A DNA stretch of 64,000 bases. Source: Alitta virens. Its lineage: Eukaryota > Annelida > Polychaeta > Phyllodocida > Nereididae. The notes under the pieces are model-generated. The model saw nothing but the letters and a program-made list of their open reading frames with translations. It ran no database searches and had not been told where the DNA came from. Made by a program: the position numbers and the translations under genes. Below, piece by piece: positions 22,001 to 37,300 of the stretch (position 1 is its first letter; each line of letters begins with the position of its first letter). The stretch spans positions 38,841,995 to 38,905,994 of the forward strand of contig OW028581.1 of assembly GCA_932294295.1 (NCBI GenBank), written 5' to 3'.

Positions 22001-25000
22001 ATTAGCCTACATTCTAGTTGATCTGTGTGTGCAGCACAGTCATACTAGTCTATTTAAATGTATGCACACTAGTGCATGAAATGTATTGAGAGAGATTGTT
22101 TTCAAACCATGTCAATGCATAATACTATTAACTATTTAATGCTATTTCTGAATGCACAAATTAACTGAGTTTGAGAAAATTACAGAGACCATTGTCTATG
22201 GTGTATTGCATACCATTAGAAATGCAATGTAGACTGGGTGGATACTTACTGTTCTTCTTGAGCTCCCTGTCAATGTATTCCTGCAGGAAGACCTGTTCGC
22301 CGACAGTGTTGACATGGGCCAGGTGCCCCCCTTGGTCTCTGCACGCCTCTTGGGCCCCTGAGAAGGTCAGGGCTTTGGGGATTGTTATGTAACGAGATCC
22401 ATTTGCACTTCCGGGCGAGTAGTACACCCAACCTCCGGGATCTGCAAGTCAAATGTAAGTGCATGAAAATGACAGTGAGGTTATGTCATCATTTGTATTG
22501 TATTGTATTGTATTGTATAAATACTACTGGTCTGAAGATAAGTACATGGCCAATTGTGCCACGTGCGTTTTCCATACATTTATCCTTCTCATGGAAAAGG
22601 CATGAGGCACATTTGGCCATATAAACTAACATGACCATTTGTAAGATGATATTGTTGGTGGTGAATTAGGGCTTTACATCCTGTATTTCTGCACCTGATG
22701 GGCTAATTAGGACAGGTAGGGACCATGGCAATGAGACGAAGGATGAAACAGCCATCCAACATAGGCTCGACCAGGAATTGAATCCGGGACCGAGTGGTTG
22801 GAAGACCAGCTCGCTACCACTGAGCTAGTCCCCCACCCTGTTGTGAGATGATAAACTTGGAGTGTAAACATACACTGTATTAATTTCATTAAAGAGCTTT
22901 AACAGACCTAAATTATGAGTGTATTCTAGTATGATAATTATTGTATGTTTTAGTTATTTACAAAAAATGTTTCACGCTCGCTTCAGTATACATTTTTTCC
23001 AGACTGTGAGATTGTTGGCTCCAATTGACAAAGCAAGAACGCATTTTATTCGACTGTGAAGACGGAATAAACATAGCATAGTGGAGAGAGGGGCCCTGGG
23101 AAGCATTAACCATTGATCAATAGTAACTGGGGTGAAGGGATAACCCTGCAGTACCCCATCTCATGAGTAGGAATCCCTGAAGTGCCTCATCTGCTGAGGA
23201 CCCGGATCTAGTGTCACGGTTGAGTGAATACACCACCAGGGTGCTCCAAGGGCGTTTGATGTATACAGGTCAGGATTAGCGTTATTGCGAGAAAGGTATC
23301 ACAGTGTTTAAAAAAAGTCACTGGAAATCAAAATTGTAATAGAAAGTGAGGATCAGCTGACTGAGTTGTTTTTTTCTACATGGCTAAATGTGCTACGTGC
23401 GTTTTTCACCTCATATTAATTAGGCAAAAACCATGCGTTTTCCATGCGTTTATCCTTCTCATGGAAAACGCACGTGGCACATTTGGCCACGTACTATCTC
23501 TTCCATTGCATTGTCATCTATATATTGTTCTAAAGCCATAGGTCTGAGGCTTAGTGGACTGATATGACCAATGACATTTCTTGCCAACAATTGCAGCTGA
23601 GCTGTAAGTCACAAAGAATTCTTGAGTCTAAAATCGAACCCAGAGTCTTTCGAGTAGCAGAGACGACCCTTAACCACTTGACCGTTTGGCTGTAAAAAGT
23701 TGCTTGGAAGGACTGTTAAGGGCTGCTGTCAGAATTCATCTGTTTATTTATTTGAACATATTTTGCATGGATAGCACCATCAGTACAAGACTGTTTTACA
23801 TGTGGCCCATAAAATACAATAAAACATAATAAATAAAATCAGTGTAATTATGTATTTCTTTTAAAAACGAAGGGAGATTGTTCCATGACATAGCACCAAC
23901 ATATTGAAACGATCTTTTCGCTAACTGACTAGATACTGCAGGAACATATACATTCATTGGATGGCATCTAGTATTTAGACCATTTATAATCTCGCATAGG
24001 TTAGAAATTGTCGTATATAACATGACCCTTTCCTGGCAAAGAAACCTACCATCTTATGATGAAACCGTCCCCTCTATCCTTTCCTTCTTAAGGTCACATG
24101 GTGAATCTCTTTGGCGCATAAAGAACAATGGCTAATTGTGAACGTCACGTGACTAATTGTGACAAACTGCTGTGCTTGTAAAACCCATTACTGACCGGGA
24201 ACTCTGGGTAATCAAATATGGAGGCAGCATCAGGTTCAGTGTGCATGTTTTCATAAGGGATTATGGCTCTTCTAATAGAATTTATGATGGTATTAAACAC
24301 AATGCTTCTAACAGACTGTATTAGGGTTAGGTTTCATGTAATCATGTGATGTGATAAACACCAATACCTACGTCATCAGCTGTCACCAGTATCCCCTGGT
24401 GTAAAATAGGTTACTTAACTCGACTTCATTTTCATCAAACCCACAAATTGCTTTATAACCACTTCATGTCTTTTTGATCAACTTCAATTATTAATGTGAT
24501 TATATAAAGAAATATTACAGTAGTTAATTTCAAAAAGAGTGTGTGTGTCATAATGAGCTATACATAGCTCTGCCAGACTAAACATATTGTTATGCTTGAA
24601 GTGATGCAGACTAGAAAGAATGTCAACAGGGTCAGTACAATGGACAGCAGGCTGCACAGATAAGCCCCGGTGTTAATGCAGGTTCCTCTAGGTTCCTGTA
24701 GGTGCCTGAGGAGAAGAATGGGACTTGGGAGTCCACACTAAACAGCCCTGGCAAGAGTTTTATCCATCTTTTGACAAGGCTTTATTGGGCGCTCAGCGCG
24801 AATTGCCCACAATAAGTCCACAGTAAGCGCAGGCACTCAAAGGAGAATGGCGTCTTATAATACAAACCAGAACGAGGCCAGACAATACTGACTGGTGCAT
24901 TATGGGTAGCAAGTGTTACGTCACAGATAGAGCACGGATGACTGGATACCTTCTATTGAAGGCTGGGCAAATAGCAGGCCCTTTGACGCACTCTGTTCTA

Positions 25001-27895
25001 AAGGGTCTTTTGAGTGTCATATTTACCGTAATGTAATTTACAAAGAGCGCCAGATGCTGAGTACCAAAGAGCTCAATTTGACACATCCAAGCAACTTAAC
25101 TCAAACGTCTGGACTAAATCACTTTGAATTTTCTACTAGCTTACGCCAAACAGAGTTCATTACAACAGCTAATATCAATCTGTATACCACGGCACATTCT
25201 ATTCAGCAGTCTGTGGTCTGACTGTCCTGCAGGAATCTCTCCAGATGTTTTCAATGCATTTTTATGAACGGAGCTTCTCTCCCTGCATTCCCACTATGTC
25301 CCTCGAGCTGCCCAGCCTCGCCCAAACCATGTATAACTAAATTTCCTTCCATATAAAACAGCATCAACATTTTGCATTTCTAAGCCAGTACTCAGTACTG
25401 TTCCAGAAATCTCAGCCTAGCTTTAGCCCCATCCAAAAACTACCATTATTTTCTTTCTGTCTGATTACAAAAATGTGTTAGCAGAGCCAGCCAGGGAAGA
25501 AGGAGTAGCCCTCTGCAAACAACACCGACTGCATCGGGTGGCTGGCAATTGTAGGAACAACAAGGGACCGTCTCAGGAGCCAGTAAATAGCTGCAAATGG
25601 AGAATGCAACTGAGGTTAGTTGGTCTGCAAATGCCCTCCTTCTGACCTCTGACTTCTCCCAGACGATATAACGCCCACCAGAGGGCACTAAATCAGCCAC
25701 ATCACGTGACCTGCCGGGACATGCAGTGCGCATGCGTGCAAAAGACCCCAAGCCTTTTTCGGAAGAAGCTACTTAACTGGCGGCGTCAAGGCAACGTAAT
25801 GATCCATGTCATGTGTCATTTAATGCATTCTTAAAGCGCTTACATCCTTAAGCACTTCGCATAAATGGTCTTTAAGGCAAAATGATGACTATGATGCAAC
25901 GAACCCCCATTTGCTACATAACAAACAGCACAATTATGACGTCACAGACAAGGAAATGGTGTACTAAGATAAGGCTGATTATACAGACTCAAGAGACATA
26001 GGCCTCGGCCTAATATGTAGCTTCTGTTCTTACATAGGACTTTAAATAAAATATATATATTACAATCTTATCTTATCTTATCTTAGCTTAGCTTAGCTTA
26101 GCTTACCCACCCTGTCATTACAATCATGCAATAGGTATAGGCTTTGTTTCGGTCTCATTGGACTAGCGCAACCACCATTCTTTGATCATTATTTGTTGAT
26201 GTCATAATGGAGCCTAGAAATGCTATGTGCAGATGGTGTGAATTGTTTTTGTTGACACTGGATGCTGAAGGGGTCCAGCATCCGGGCCCTTAGGCTACCA
26301 AGAGGTCAGTGTTCTGAATGGTCAATGACGCCCTGACCCTCTATGCCATGTGGAGTGTGTGTTGATTGGGACGAAATGCATAACAGTCACTTCAAGAAGT
26401 AGTAATTTTACAAGCGTTGGTAGGATTTTAATATTGTGGCTACAATCTTTTCTGTTCAATAAAAATATTTTTATCTGACTCTGAAATTGATATACAATGT
26501 AATGTTAGTCAACATCTTGGGTAAAAGAACAGAATTACAGCTAGCAAAGTCGACTCATATTATAACATATACGACATTTTTGTATTTGTTCAACTCTCTT
26601 ATCTTTTTCTTTAATTGCCATATAATAATTGGCATCTCTGTTTAGATCATTGCATATCTAGAAGGTCCCTACCCTATTCCGATAAGAGCTGCATTCCACT
26701 TTGACAATAAATCAATACAATACATTATTACAATACGACATTACAATCCCCCATTTCTGCAAGGGATGCAATAATCCCCCCTAGCGTTTCTCAATCTCAT
26801 CGATCCTTGAGCCATTAAATGGTGACGTTGTATGTAAACAAATAAAGGCTTGGTCACATGACCAATTGTTCAATTCGGCCTCGTTTGGGAGCGAGTACTC
26901 CGGAGCGTCTGACGGATTGTTCCCAGATGACAGTTGGTCCCTGAACTGGCAAGATGCAATCATCTCCTTCTAAACCATTCAAAGTGCAGCTTTGTATTCT
27001 AATCTGGAGTGAAGAACCAGGGCTACGGGGGAGTCCCTTTCATTGGCAGATGGTCCCATTTGACTCCACCAAACTTTAAAAGTCATTAAGTGAAATGACC
27101 CTTCCCCATCACCCAGGTTATTTTTGAATTGTATATGAGGATGCGCAATTCCCCAGTCAGCAATATCTTTCCTTGTAGACTTTGCAGGGTCGGACAAAAT
27201 TGTTCGAGGTATCAAACACTAAAACTATTTAGGCAAATCATGGTAGCTTCAGAAAGTGCAAATGTTTGGGTCTGTATGATAATTTTCTGCCAAAAACTAC
27301 AAAAAAGTTGATATTAACAATGCTACTTCATAATTAAATACAAATCAGTCGTTTGTGATAAACTGACAGTCATATAATGATTGTCTTCCCATTGGTGTTT
27401 TCTCTTCTATGACATACACCATGTGACTCGAAATACAGAATCCTCAGGAGTTGTGCAAACGCCATTTCATCCCTAATTTGCTGCTGACATGTGTACTTTC
27501 CTCATCCGCTTCCCTTTCGCCAATTCAGCTGCTTCTAAATTCCTTCCTAAATCAGGCATCGAGAGGCTGGCAGGAGCAGGGCGAGGGGACGAATGCAGCT
27601 CTGCTTTCCATATCGTTTGATAATTGATGTGACAGGCTGAGGTTTAAATAACGATCTGATCTCAAAGGTCATATACCATTCACAACTCAGGTAATTGAAT
27701 TGCAGATGGATGATGTATCCTCGCAGCCTAAATGCTTCTCTCTGGAAGCCTTAAATGGTTTTCTGCTCAACCTGCTTCCCTAACTTTCCTGGCAAATGTG
27801 CTGTGAAAACTGACTTAAAAATCTAATGGGAATAAATGCGAGTAATGGACTATGTCCTTGTTCACGATGAAGAGGACAGATGAGATCTGGGATGA

Positions 27896-27945
<50 letters not shown>

Positions 27946-27984
27946 GTCCATCTGTATATCTGTATATCTATCTGTATATCTGTA

Positions 27985-28029
<45 letters not shown>

Positions 28030-28072
28030 ATCTGTCCATCTGTATATCTGTATATCTATCTGTATATCTGTA

Positions 28073-28117
<45 letters not shown>

Positions 28118-28151
28118 GTATATCTATCTATCTATCTGGCTATCTATCTAG

Positions 28152-28205
<54 letters not shown>

Positions 28206-28284
28206 GGCTTTCTATCTAGCTATCTATCTATCTATCTATCTATCTGTCCATCTGTATATCTGTATATCTATCTGTATATCTGTA

Positions 28285-28329
<45 letters not shown>

Positions 28330-31300
28330 GTATATCTATCTGTATATCTATCTATCTGTTTATCTATCTATCTAGTTAGTCCGCAGTGTCGGATTTAGAC
28401 TGACTATATGCCTGGGGTCAGACCCTGTCTTGGCTGATTGGGTTCCTGAGATAATTTTTCCATGAGTTTTTAACATAGAAAAAGTCATGAAAAATACTTA
28501 GAGATCATAAAGATCAGCCAAAATCAAGGCTTTTGCGACTTTCGGTATGTGGGCCCCTGACATAGTCATAAGGTGTCTATAGTGCTGACATGCTCAGGAC
28601 AGAATGTTGTCTACTATCATAAAACAGGATACCAGGTTGGCTGCACTGTCCCATCTGCAAATCTCTGGGCATCTTCACCATCTTCACCAAGTGCATTTAC
28701 CATGTTTTCAAAATATCCAAACCCTGACCTTTCTTCTTCTGTGAAGCGTTCCCCAAAACTCCAAAGAACAAGACATTCAAGACCTTTCCATTCTATGGGA
28801 AGTAGATTTTGTGGTTTTAGTGTCATATTATTTTCTATGATTGGTAGTGATGTTTTGCTGAAGTTTTCCCATATGGAGGAATGAATTGTATCAATTGGGC
28901 CTCATAGGACACATACTGTACCCTAATAATCTGAGCAAGTTGAAATATACCAACCAAATGCACATTGCATTCAGACAGAGGCCATGGCTCCGCTGGCCCC
29001 TATGTAAATTCGGCACTGTTAGTCAGTCGGCCCAGCTTCTTGGTTAATTTTCCATAAAATGCATTCCTCGTTGTATATATAATTTCCTCTGCAGGAGGTT
29101 TCCTGTGGTAAAAGCACAAACCTTTGTCTGATAATTTGAACTAAAGCGCTCTAACCAATCTATCTCCAAATCTGTCTATAACCCTCTCCTATGAAGATCT
29201 TACTTCTTTGAGCAAGGCGGCCGCAATCCTTCAAGTTGAGTGACATACGAGTGACCGGACTTCCAGGCCAGTTCAAGGGACTTCGCGTTAATTCGTCAAG
29301 TGGAGACTTCTAGTGGCATTTGACAGCAAGAGCGCTCTGATTACTGCGATGCCACGACGTTTCGTAATTGGCGCTTGCAAACGTAATTATCATCTTGGCC
29401 GGACGATACAAGTCGGCCTCTTCGATTCGTCTTATTCCAGCCCTAAACCGGTTAAGCGGCCATCTTGCAAATGGATCCCTCCACAAAGGAAAAGACGCCA
29501 TGTCACTTGTCATGGTCAGCTGATTGATGGTTTTATAAGAGTCCACAGTGAAGTGGCTGCTTCATCATTTTCAATCTGGGTTCATGATCTTATGCAAGAC
29601 CTTCATAGCCACTTCAAGGTAACCCGTCGGAGGTGGGTTGGCAGGCAATACTTCTATTTTACAACACATTTGGGTTACTCCAGGCTTTTGGGTAATGAAT
29701 TATTCAGTCAGCCTCAGATGTCAAATTCAGTGTAAGGTTTCAACTCATGATCTTCCTGTATACAGTCAACTTGAAGGACACTGCCAACTGCCTGGCAGCT
29801 GCTTCTGATGTTTGCTAGTTCCTAGCTTTTCCTATTCAACAATTCAATGGCGTACAATAAATGCAAGCAGTCACACAAGAAGGCAAGTACAACGAGGGAG
29901 TATAGCAAGGCGTTGTCAAGCATTCAAGCCAACCTGACAAGGTCTTATTGACAAGGTCTTATTCTCAGCAGACATTTTTGCAGCTGGTCAGTGGGATATT
30001 CATAAGGCCCTGTGTGTTTCATTGGTTGACTGCTTCGGTTGGTTGGCCCGAATATTAGCACCAGCAACTGAGTCCTTCCCTGGGGACATTGGGGGAAGGG
30101 GGATCTGTTGGGGGCTTGTCAACCTATGTGTTGTGCAGACAAACGTCCTGGGGTTGTGACACTTGCAAAAGTTGTATGAATATCAGAAGAAAGAAACCGG
30201 TGATCTTATAGCAAGTTATATGACAGACCTGCTTCTGTGACCTGCAGCAAGAACACTGGGAAGCAGAGTGGCATGATAAAGGTGGCTGACGATGGCTGAC
30301 GGTGGAGCACTATCCTCCTTCATGTGTGTTATCCACTTGACAATGTGATGTATAAGCCAACCACGTGGCTTACCATGCCTCCAGGAAACAAATGAAACTT
30401 GTATCTCATGAGCGGTGTCATGCTCTCACCCCAGGCATGTAAAACATGACACCGTTTTCCTTTTACAACAGATCCAATACCAAATGGATCTCACATTGTA
30501 GACTATTGTATTCAATAAGAAATTTCAAATCAATGGGCTATGACACTACAAGTGATTGATAACTTATTGAAATGTTAGACCATACTTATAGGTATATTAC
30601 TGAACCCATGCTTAGTCTATATAGTAAAACAACATTACAAATAGACCACAGTGTAGCACAGACTGCTTATATCTTTCTGTGTCAACCACTCACTACACTT
30701 GCTTGCAACTTCTTCAAATAGATCTTCGTGCTGTCAGGAGAAACACTCGCATCCACTTTGCAGTGTAATTTGAAAGTGAACCTCTTTCTTTCTGGCTTTA
30801 TGCATCTGACTTGACCCAAGATATTGTCTTTTCAAAGCTTGGAGAAAGTCTGACCCCTAGCAGGGCAGATACATACATCAATGGCAGATAAGAAGTTATG
30901 TGGAAGAGCAAGAGAGAACTTCTTATCATATGGTGTAAGGGACAGTGGAGGATAGATGAGCCATAGAAATGACATAGAAGTGACGTAGAAGTGACATATG
31001 ACTGCCATAGAAAAATGCTATATACACCATGGCCACTGGCCAACATACTTTCCCACCTTAATCATGACACATCTCTTCAAAATGCTCCGAAGGGCTGTTG
31101 TTCAATCAGTGTCTCAATGCTACTGGGTCTGAAGCTAAGTCAGCTTATATAACCAGCTACCAGAGGCAGACGTAATGATGACATGATAAGGCTTGGAGTC
31201 TACACCATGTTGCACATTTACCCAATGGGTTGGGCCTTACTTGCCTCAGCATTGACACTAAGTGCGAGTAACCACCAATTTTAACTTATTTGAGTTCTGA

Positions 31301-34300
31301 AGGTGCGATTTGCTAGAGAGCTACTTAGCTTCTAGCAGTCCCTTCTAGCCCCCGGAGTTGCATGTGACAATCGTTTGATGTGATATTGACATGTCTGTTA
31401 GATCCATCCAACTTTGTTTTTCGTTTTGGTTCTGTTTTTATCTTATCTGATATACTACAAACCTCGTGTAACTTACACTACTATAGACATAGCCATTGAC
31501 TTACAACTTCAAAACCTTTCGCATGGATTTTACGAAACTAAAATCAGCTGCCACATAAAACCAGAACTTCAAATAAGATCAAACGAACAAAGCTACAAAA
31601 GATCTCATTTTTGGACTACTTCAAAGAGCGATGTGGCTGTACAGGTAGAAATATTCTGTCTTACAATCTTCTCAATAACATGTCATGTATTTCATCATAA
31701 TACACACGAGGCTAAAACAGGATCATCTCAGAAGGATCCATTTGGGGCTGCTGGACTCTTTTACTCTGACCTTGTAATGTGACCTTGTAATGTGTTGATC
31801 ACTTTTCTCCTTTCTGATAAAGATTACTTTCAGCAAGCCAAGCCAATTAAGTGCCAAAGACTAATTAGAGTGAGCCTTAGCTGTATGTTTAATGTCTTTG
31901 TTAGGTAATCTCAAAGACAAAGCAGAAGAGAGTCTTTGTGATCAAACCATCCTGTTTGTGACATTGTTTGTAGTCACAACACACAGTAAATAACTAGCAA
32001 ATTCAGTCCAGTTCAGTTGCCACATAAGCTGTGAATATCCTTTGGTCTTACAATTTCCTATGAGAAGTGTGAGATGAAAAAAATGTCTGATCCCAGACTA
32101 AAAAAATAGGTAGTTATCTTCTGTAGACCTTTTTTTGTAGCACATAATACATAAAATCGATGACTCTTGCCTAAGATGGGGATGTGATCATCAAAGGCAA
32201 AAGAGACGTGTACAGCCAAATCAGAATCCCGACTTTACTGTTAAAAAATTAAGCAGTTAAGAAAATGACACCAAATAATCTTGTGTGGGTGGTAGGAATT
32301 TCTATCAACTTATGAAGCAAAATGCTGTGGTAAATTCACTGAAATGATCAAGAGCTCACCTTCCTCAAACAGGCTGTCTGCATTTCTCAGCAAAGGACTT
32401 AAAGTGAAAGAAGAAAGCCCAGCCTTAATATCCCTGTAATCCGACCCTGCAAATGAAAGGCAAATGTATAAGCAATGGATGCATGGGAAACAAGAGGGGG
32501 GGGGGGGAGGACATGTAAGAATTTCATGCAAAACAAAATAATCTCTTGAAGGAGAATGAGTTGACAAAAGCAATGGTAATATGGCATTAGCTGTGCTGTA
32601 ATACGACAAGGCGTACATCAAGGTGCATCACTTCCACCAATACCTGTGCTATTTACAATACATGCCAGTGGGAAACATCTCACACACATGTACACCGATA
32701 TAGTATTAATTAAACACATTTAGGTAAAAATGCAATCTATAAGTCCTAGATAAAAGTCTCTGCATCAGCGAATAACTTACATGAAAACGAGGCAAGGAAT
32801 CGAAAGAAAATCATTTTGCTGATGCTAAGCTGGTTTACAATATTTGTGAAATTCTAGATTGATCAGTTTTTGAGACGAAAAATTGACACGCGAAACATGT
32901 TCATCACAGCCTAGGAAACTGGAATCAAACATGAAATTCAGTTCACTTAAAAAATATTTATATATTTAACTGAGTCAAAATGAATAAATAATTTTCTCTC
33001 CAGGATATTTCGAGATTGGCTCCAAGTGAAAAATATATGTAAAACACTGGCGAGAATAATTTCTCACTTTATATTGCTATCAAAGTATTAAGCTCAGTTG
33101 CAGAATGACCTCTGGCATTGCTATGCTGTAAAGTTGGCTTGTGACACTTATGCAGGGGATTGAACATTGCACTTCATAAAAGACATTTTGAATTGTATAT
33201 TTTCATTTAGTCCACCTGAAACACCAGCACTTTTTCTCTTTAATGCAATTGATGCACCTTTTTTTAACTCACTGTTGACATGCAAAGGGCCCCTTTGATT
33301 CCAAGTGCAAAACGTTCAAAACATTTTCTTATTTTTGTTGTTGTAGAAATAAGAGTTTGTTGGACTTGTTTGTTGGGATACAGGTAAAAGGCTTCAACAT
33401 AATGCATTCCGTGCAATCCTGGCATTAGGTCTGCAAAAAGGAGATAGAGCCTGACCAATGGGCTTGCATCAAAGGCCTCCACTTTTCACATATTCATGAA
33501 ATGTCGTGATAGACTCACAGAGCACTTTAAGATGTTTTTTATTTTGCCAAATCCTGGACAGAAATGATCTCAGGAGGTTGCAAGATATGACACGACATTT
33601 GTATGCACAGATATTAGACAGACATAAAACATAGAACGTTACTTCCTTTGTCTGAATATTTGGTATATTAAACACGTTCAAAATGACTAAGAGATGTTTT
33701 CGGGATTTTGTATTTAATCTACTAGCACTGAAGTGTTTTTACTGTTTTCGTGGTCAAAGGCTACGCTTTTATATTTCATTATTCATTGTCTGAGGCTTCT
33801 GTTTGGAAGTTTTTTCTTTTGGCAGTTTATGCCACTTTTTATATTATTCTGGTGGACATACAGTTCACTCAAATCTGTCAGGTGGAAGATTTTATTATGT
33901 ATTTGACATCAACCGGGAATTTGATTGGATTCACAAAGGAGTAAGCATGGGCTAAGGGTTGCCACCTGCACTGGCCTATGTTAGAGATGTTTCCAATGGT
34001 TGCCTTAGCAACTAATGCGATAGATTAGTTGTCATTGGTTGTCACTCACACTCCCCCTGGCGGACAAGTGTTTAACTGGTCGTAGTCAGGGTGTCAGTCA
34101 AAGCGTGAAGAGATAAGAAGGACCAGTCGAAGCATCCGGGCATTTAAGAAGTCTTTATTAGTCTGGCGGAATGATACAAGGGTGTCAATAGGCTATGGGG
34201 CGGAGGAAGACAATGGATTGAATGATGACTGAAACTAGTTCCTACTCGACATGTCTGGAGTAGCGTTCAATGTAGATTTTTCCCATTACAATGAGACTGG

Positions 34301-37300
34301 CAGCTTCATTAGTCATATTATGGCAAATATTAAGACAGGTTTGAAGGCAGCAGAGAGACTGATTTGCTTCCCCGATCAATTTTACACTGGCCAGTCCCCG
34401 ACTTGTCAGCATGGCTCCTAAGGCTGGTGCCATTGATCAATAACATGGAAGTTCTCTGTTATTCAACATTCACTCTTAAAGCCAATAACTGTAGGTGACA
34501 TGGGGGTCCTATGGGGTGGATTAATAAAACAAAACAAAGGAATCGTCTTCACACAAGAGTTAGATGAAGGCTGGAACCATTGGGTCCTTAAATTCCCATT
34601 CATTTCCTTCCAGTCTTGATAACTTGGACAACGTATCCCAAAAACAAAAACAAATTGGAAATCAGGCGACTTTCTGTACATAGTAGCTCAGAGTGTCAAC
34701 CTGTTAGGACCTAAGTTTGTGGAGGACCTGTACTTAAACATTAGAGAAACATGAATGTGACTACCTGTGGAAAAGTTTATTCTGATAAACAAAATGTTAG
34801 AATAATCTGTAAAGAAAACAATAGATTCTTATGTGTCTTCAATCAACATAAAGATCATGTTATTGACTTGTTAAAGTACATTCTACCTAATTAGCATGCA
34901 ACTGACATTACCACATGCATTCGAGTAGGCTGGTGAAAGAATGGACCAGGGGTGTGTTAGGAGAACACACAAAATCATTCCATAAGTCTTGTGGAAAAGC
35001 AATAAGCAGTTGTCGGGGCACTTACTGTTGTTGTGGCAGAATATGTCAGTGATGGGGCCAGGACACTGGGAAGCCACGGAGCACAAGTTCTGGGGAGGGA
35101 CACAGCCCTTCTTGCTCCCACACCACACGAAGCCTGTCTTACACTGGTGAACTGCAAGAGAAAAAAGCACAGCAAATAAATATGGAGAAAAGTACAAATG
35201 AATACCAGGGTTAGATGTAGATGCTGTAGCTTTTATAGCAAGGGATATGGGGATAATTGCAATCAAGGTCTTGTTCATATAGGAAAAACTTCATGCTGTG
35301 GAAAATGGCTGAATTGGCTCAAGGGTAGTTCCTGCAATAAGCCTTGTATGTGCATACAAATATCTATCCTTATATAGTTCACTTATCACTCAAATCTTGA
35401 GAAGCTCTGACCATTCCTTTTCTTTCCAGCCTTTTCAGCAATTAGCTTGCGCCACTGCGAAGCTACAAGGATTAACTCTTGCCATTATATTACCATTCAA
35501 AGAATGTGTCTGATGGAAGTTGGATTTAGCTATATTATGAGCATATGATACTCCTGACTCTGTCCAGTAAAACATAACTGCATTTCATAGATGATCCAAC
35601 AACCATCTGAACTATAGCATGATAACCACATTTGAAACGGGTCAAAATCACTCCCTGAAATTACAGACACTATCAAACAGCAATTGACCGCCTATATTTT
35701 CTACCATCTCATAGAGTTCCCCAACCACCAGTGTGCATGCTGAACATCAACAAAAGTTGATTAACCTTAAAAAAGATTAAAAGTTGTACTTTGAAGAGAC
35801 AACAAAGGCTGAGTGTTGGCCTGTTCTACTTGCAACAGTTAAATGAAACTCTCGTTCAAAGTTAATGAGATTCGGTAAATTTGTGCTTTGCTTGCCTTTA
35901 AAGCGATTGACTCGCGTGTGGTTCGATTTTAACAGAGCAATAAGTTATAATTATCCCTTAACTGGTAAAATTACTCTTTCATTTTTACAGTTAGAACATG
36001 CTGCTCTAACTGTGCCGAAAAGACAGAGCTGTAAATCCCAATTTGTGAGCTTTTTACGATCTTTCATTTTGAGCTGTGATTAGGATTTAGATGCTCCCTC
36101 CCTTGTATTTATGGCTCCATAAAGAAAACTGGTGTCTGAGTGTTGTTGGGTCCTCATGACAGAAGCCATTGACAGGCCAGACCCACTCCCTAATTCCCTG
36201 AAATTCCTCTCAGAGACGCTGCTCAGTGATTCGCTTAGAGACAACAATGGGCCAAGGGAGGGGAGGGAAATGTCTCGCCACTTAAAAGAGAGCATCATCT
36301 CTCATGGCCATGCTTTCAAGGGTACAATGAAGGGTATAACAAGCAGGGGCTGTGTTCAACAGCATAGATATAGGCCTACGTATCTTTATTTTGTCTCACT
36401 CTGCATGCCCAACTAAAAATACTTAACAATCACCTCAATAGAGTTGTACGTTTAAAAAATCTAAATAGTTTATCACACATAATTAATATTTATTACCTTT
36501 TTTAAAAATACTTTCTCAGGGAAATTTATTTGGTCATACTGAATTATGCTAATTGCTTGTTCTCAACAGCCTCCCAGCCAAGCACAGGCATCACAGTCGC
36601 CCTCTGGTGCAGGACAACCCCAAGCCAAGCACAGTTTGTTCTTTTTCATTACAACAGGGTTAAAACACATATGTAGATCTCCTAATTAGAACTCTGATAG
36701 ATGATATTCTCAAAGTAATTAGCAAGCGCAAATGCCCAAACTGCAGTATAAATTGAAAAAGTACAGGCATTCAGTTTGCATTTATTAGTTAAAATGTGTT
36801 TTGTAAGGAACAAACTTGGCTTGTTTTTTGGGCCCAAAAGTGTAAGCAGTTTTTTTAGGCTCGTTGTGTTTGAAACACAATAAGGGACTAGAGCTGGTTG
36901 TTGCTCTGCTAAGCTGGATAATCCTTTTGTTGATTATGGAAAAAGATTTGGCATCAAGCCTTATACTCTTATTTCATAGAAGTTCAGCAAGGATAGAGAA
37001 GAGATATGTTGTCGGATCTGAAACTACTTTCTGGTAGGTTTTTGGTTTTAATCTAATAATAGAACAATTTCCCATGTGATTTTTAATATCTGTCATGTGG
37101 ACCATCATATTTTGTGAAATTTCTTGCAGATTTGGTGCTTTGTCATACCTTCAAGGTATGTGCTTTTTCTATCATTTGATAAGTAACTCTTTGAGACTCC
37201 GGGTGTCAGGAAAATGCAACGAATTCGTGGAAAATGAACAAAGTGGCACCAAGTTAAGTAAACTATACTACATGGCCAAATGTGCCACGTGCGTTTTCCA

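Larger units (their letters stand above)
22442..32359 (-). other. Lectin receptor intron 3 (9.9 kb)
   Basis: Holds MITE copies at 22543 and 23377, a SINE (22652-22840), a LINE 3' fragment (23776-24030), a large TATC microsatellite (27898-28377) and a type-2 SINE (31090-31265). Islands at 26780-27200, 27430-27830 and 29200-29500 have more balanced base composition and no repeat character. Confidence 0.6.

Noticed and set aside
26781..27215. Two minus-strand frames of 60 and 78 residues in lectin intron 3
   Set aside because: No domain character. The lectin exon phases already match without them and no fitting splice-site pair was found. More likely unique non-coding sequence.
27852..28398. 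Long repetitive frames (YLSIYLSI)
   Set aside because: Pure translation of the TATC microsatellite.
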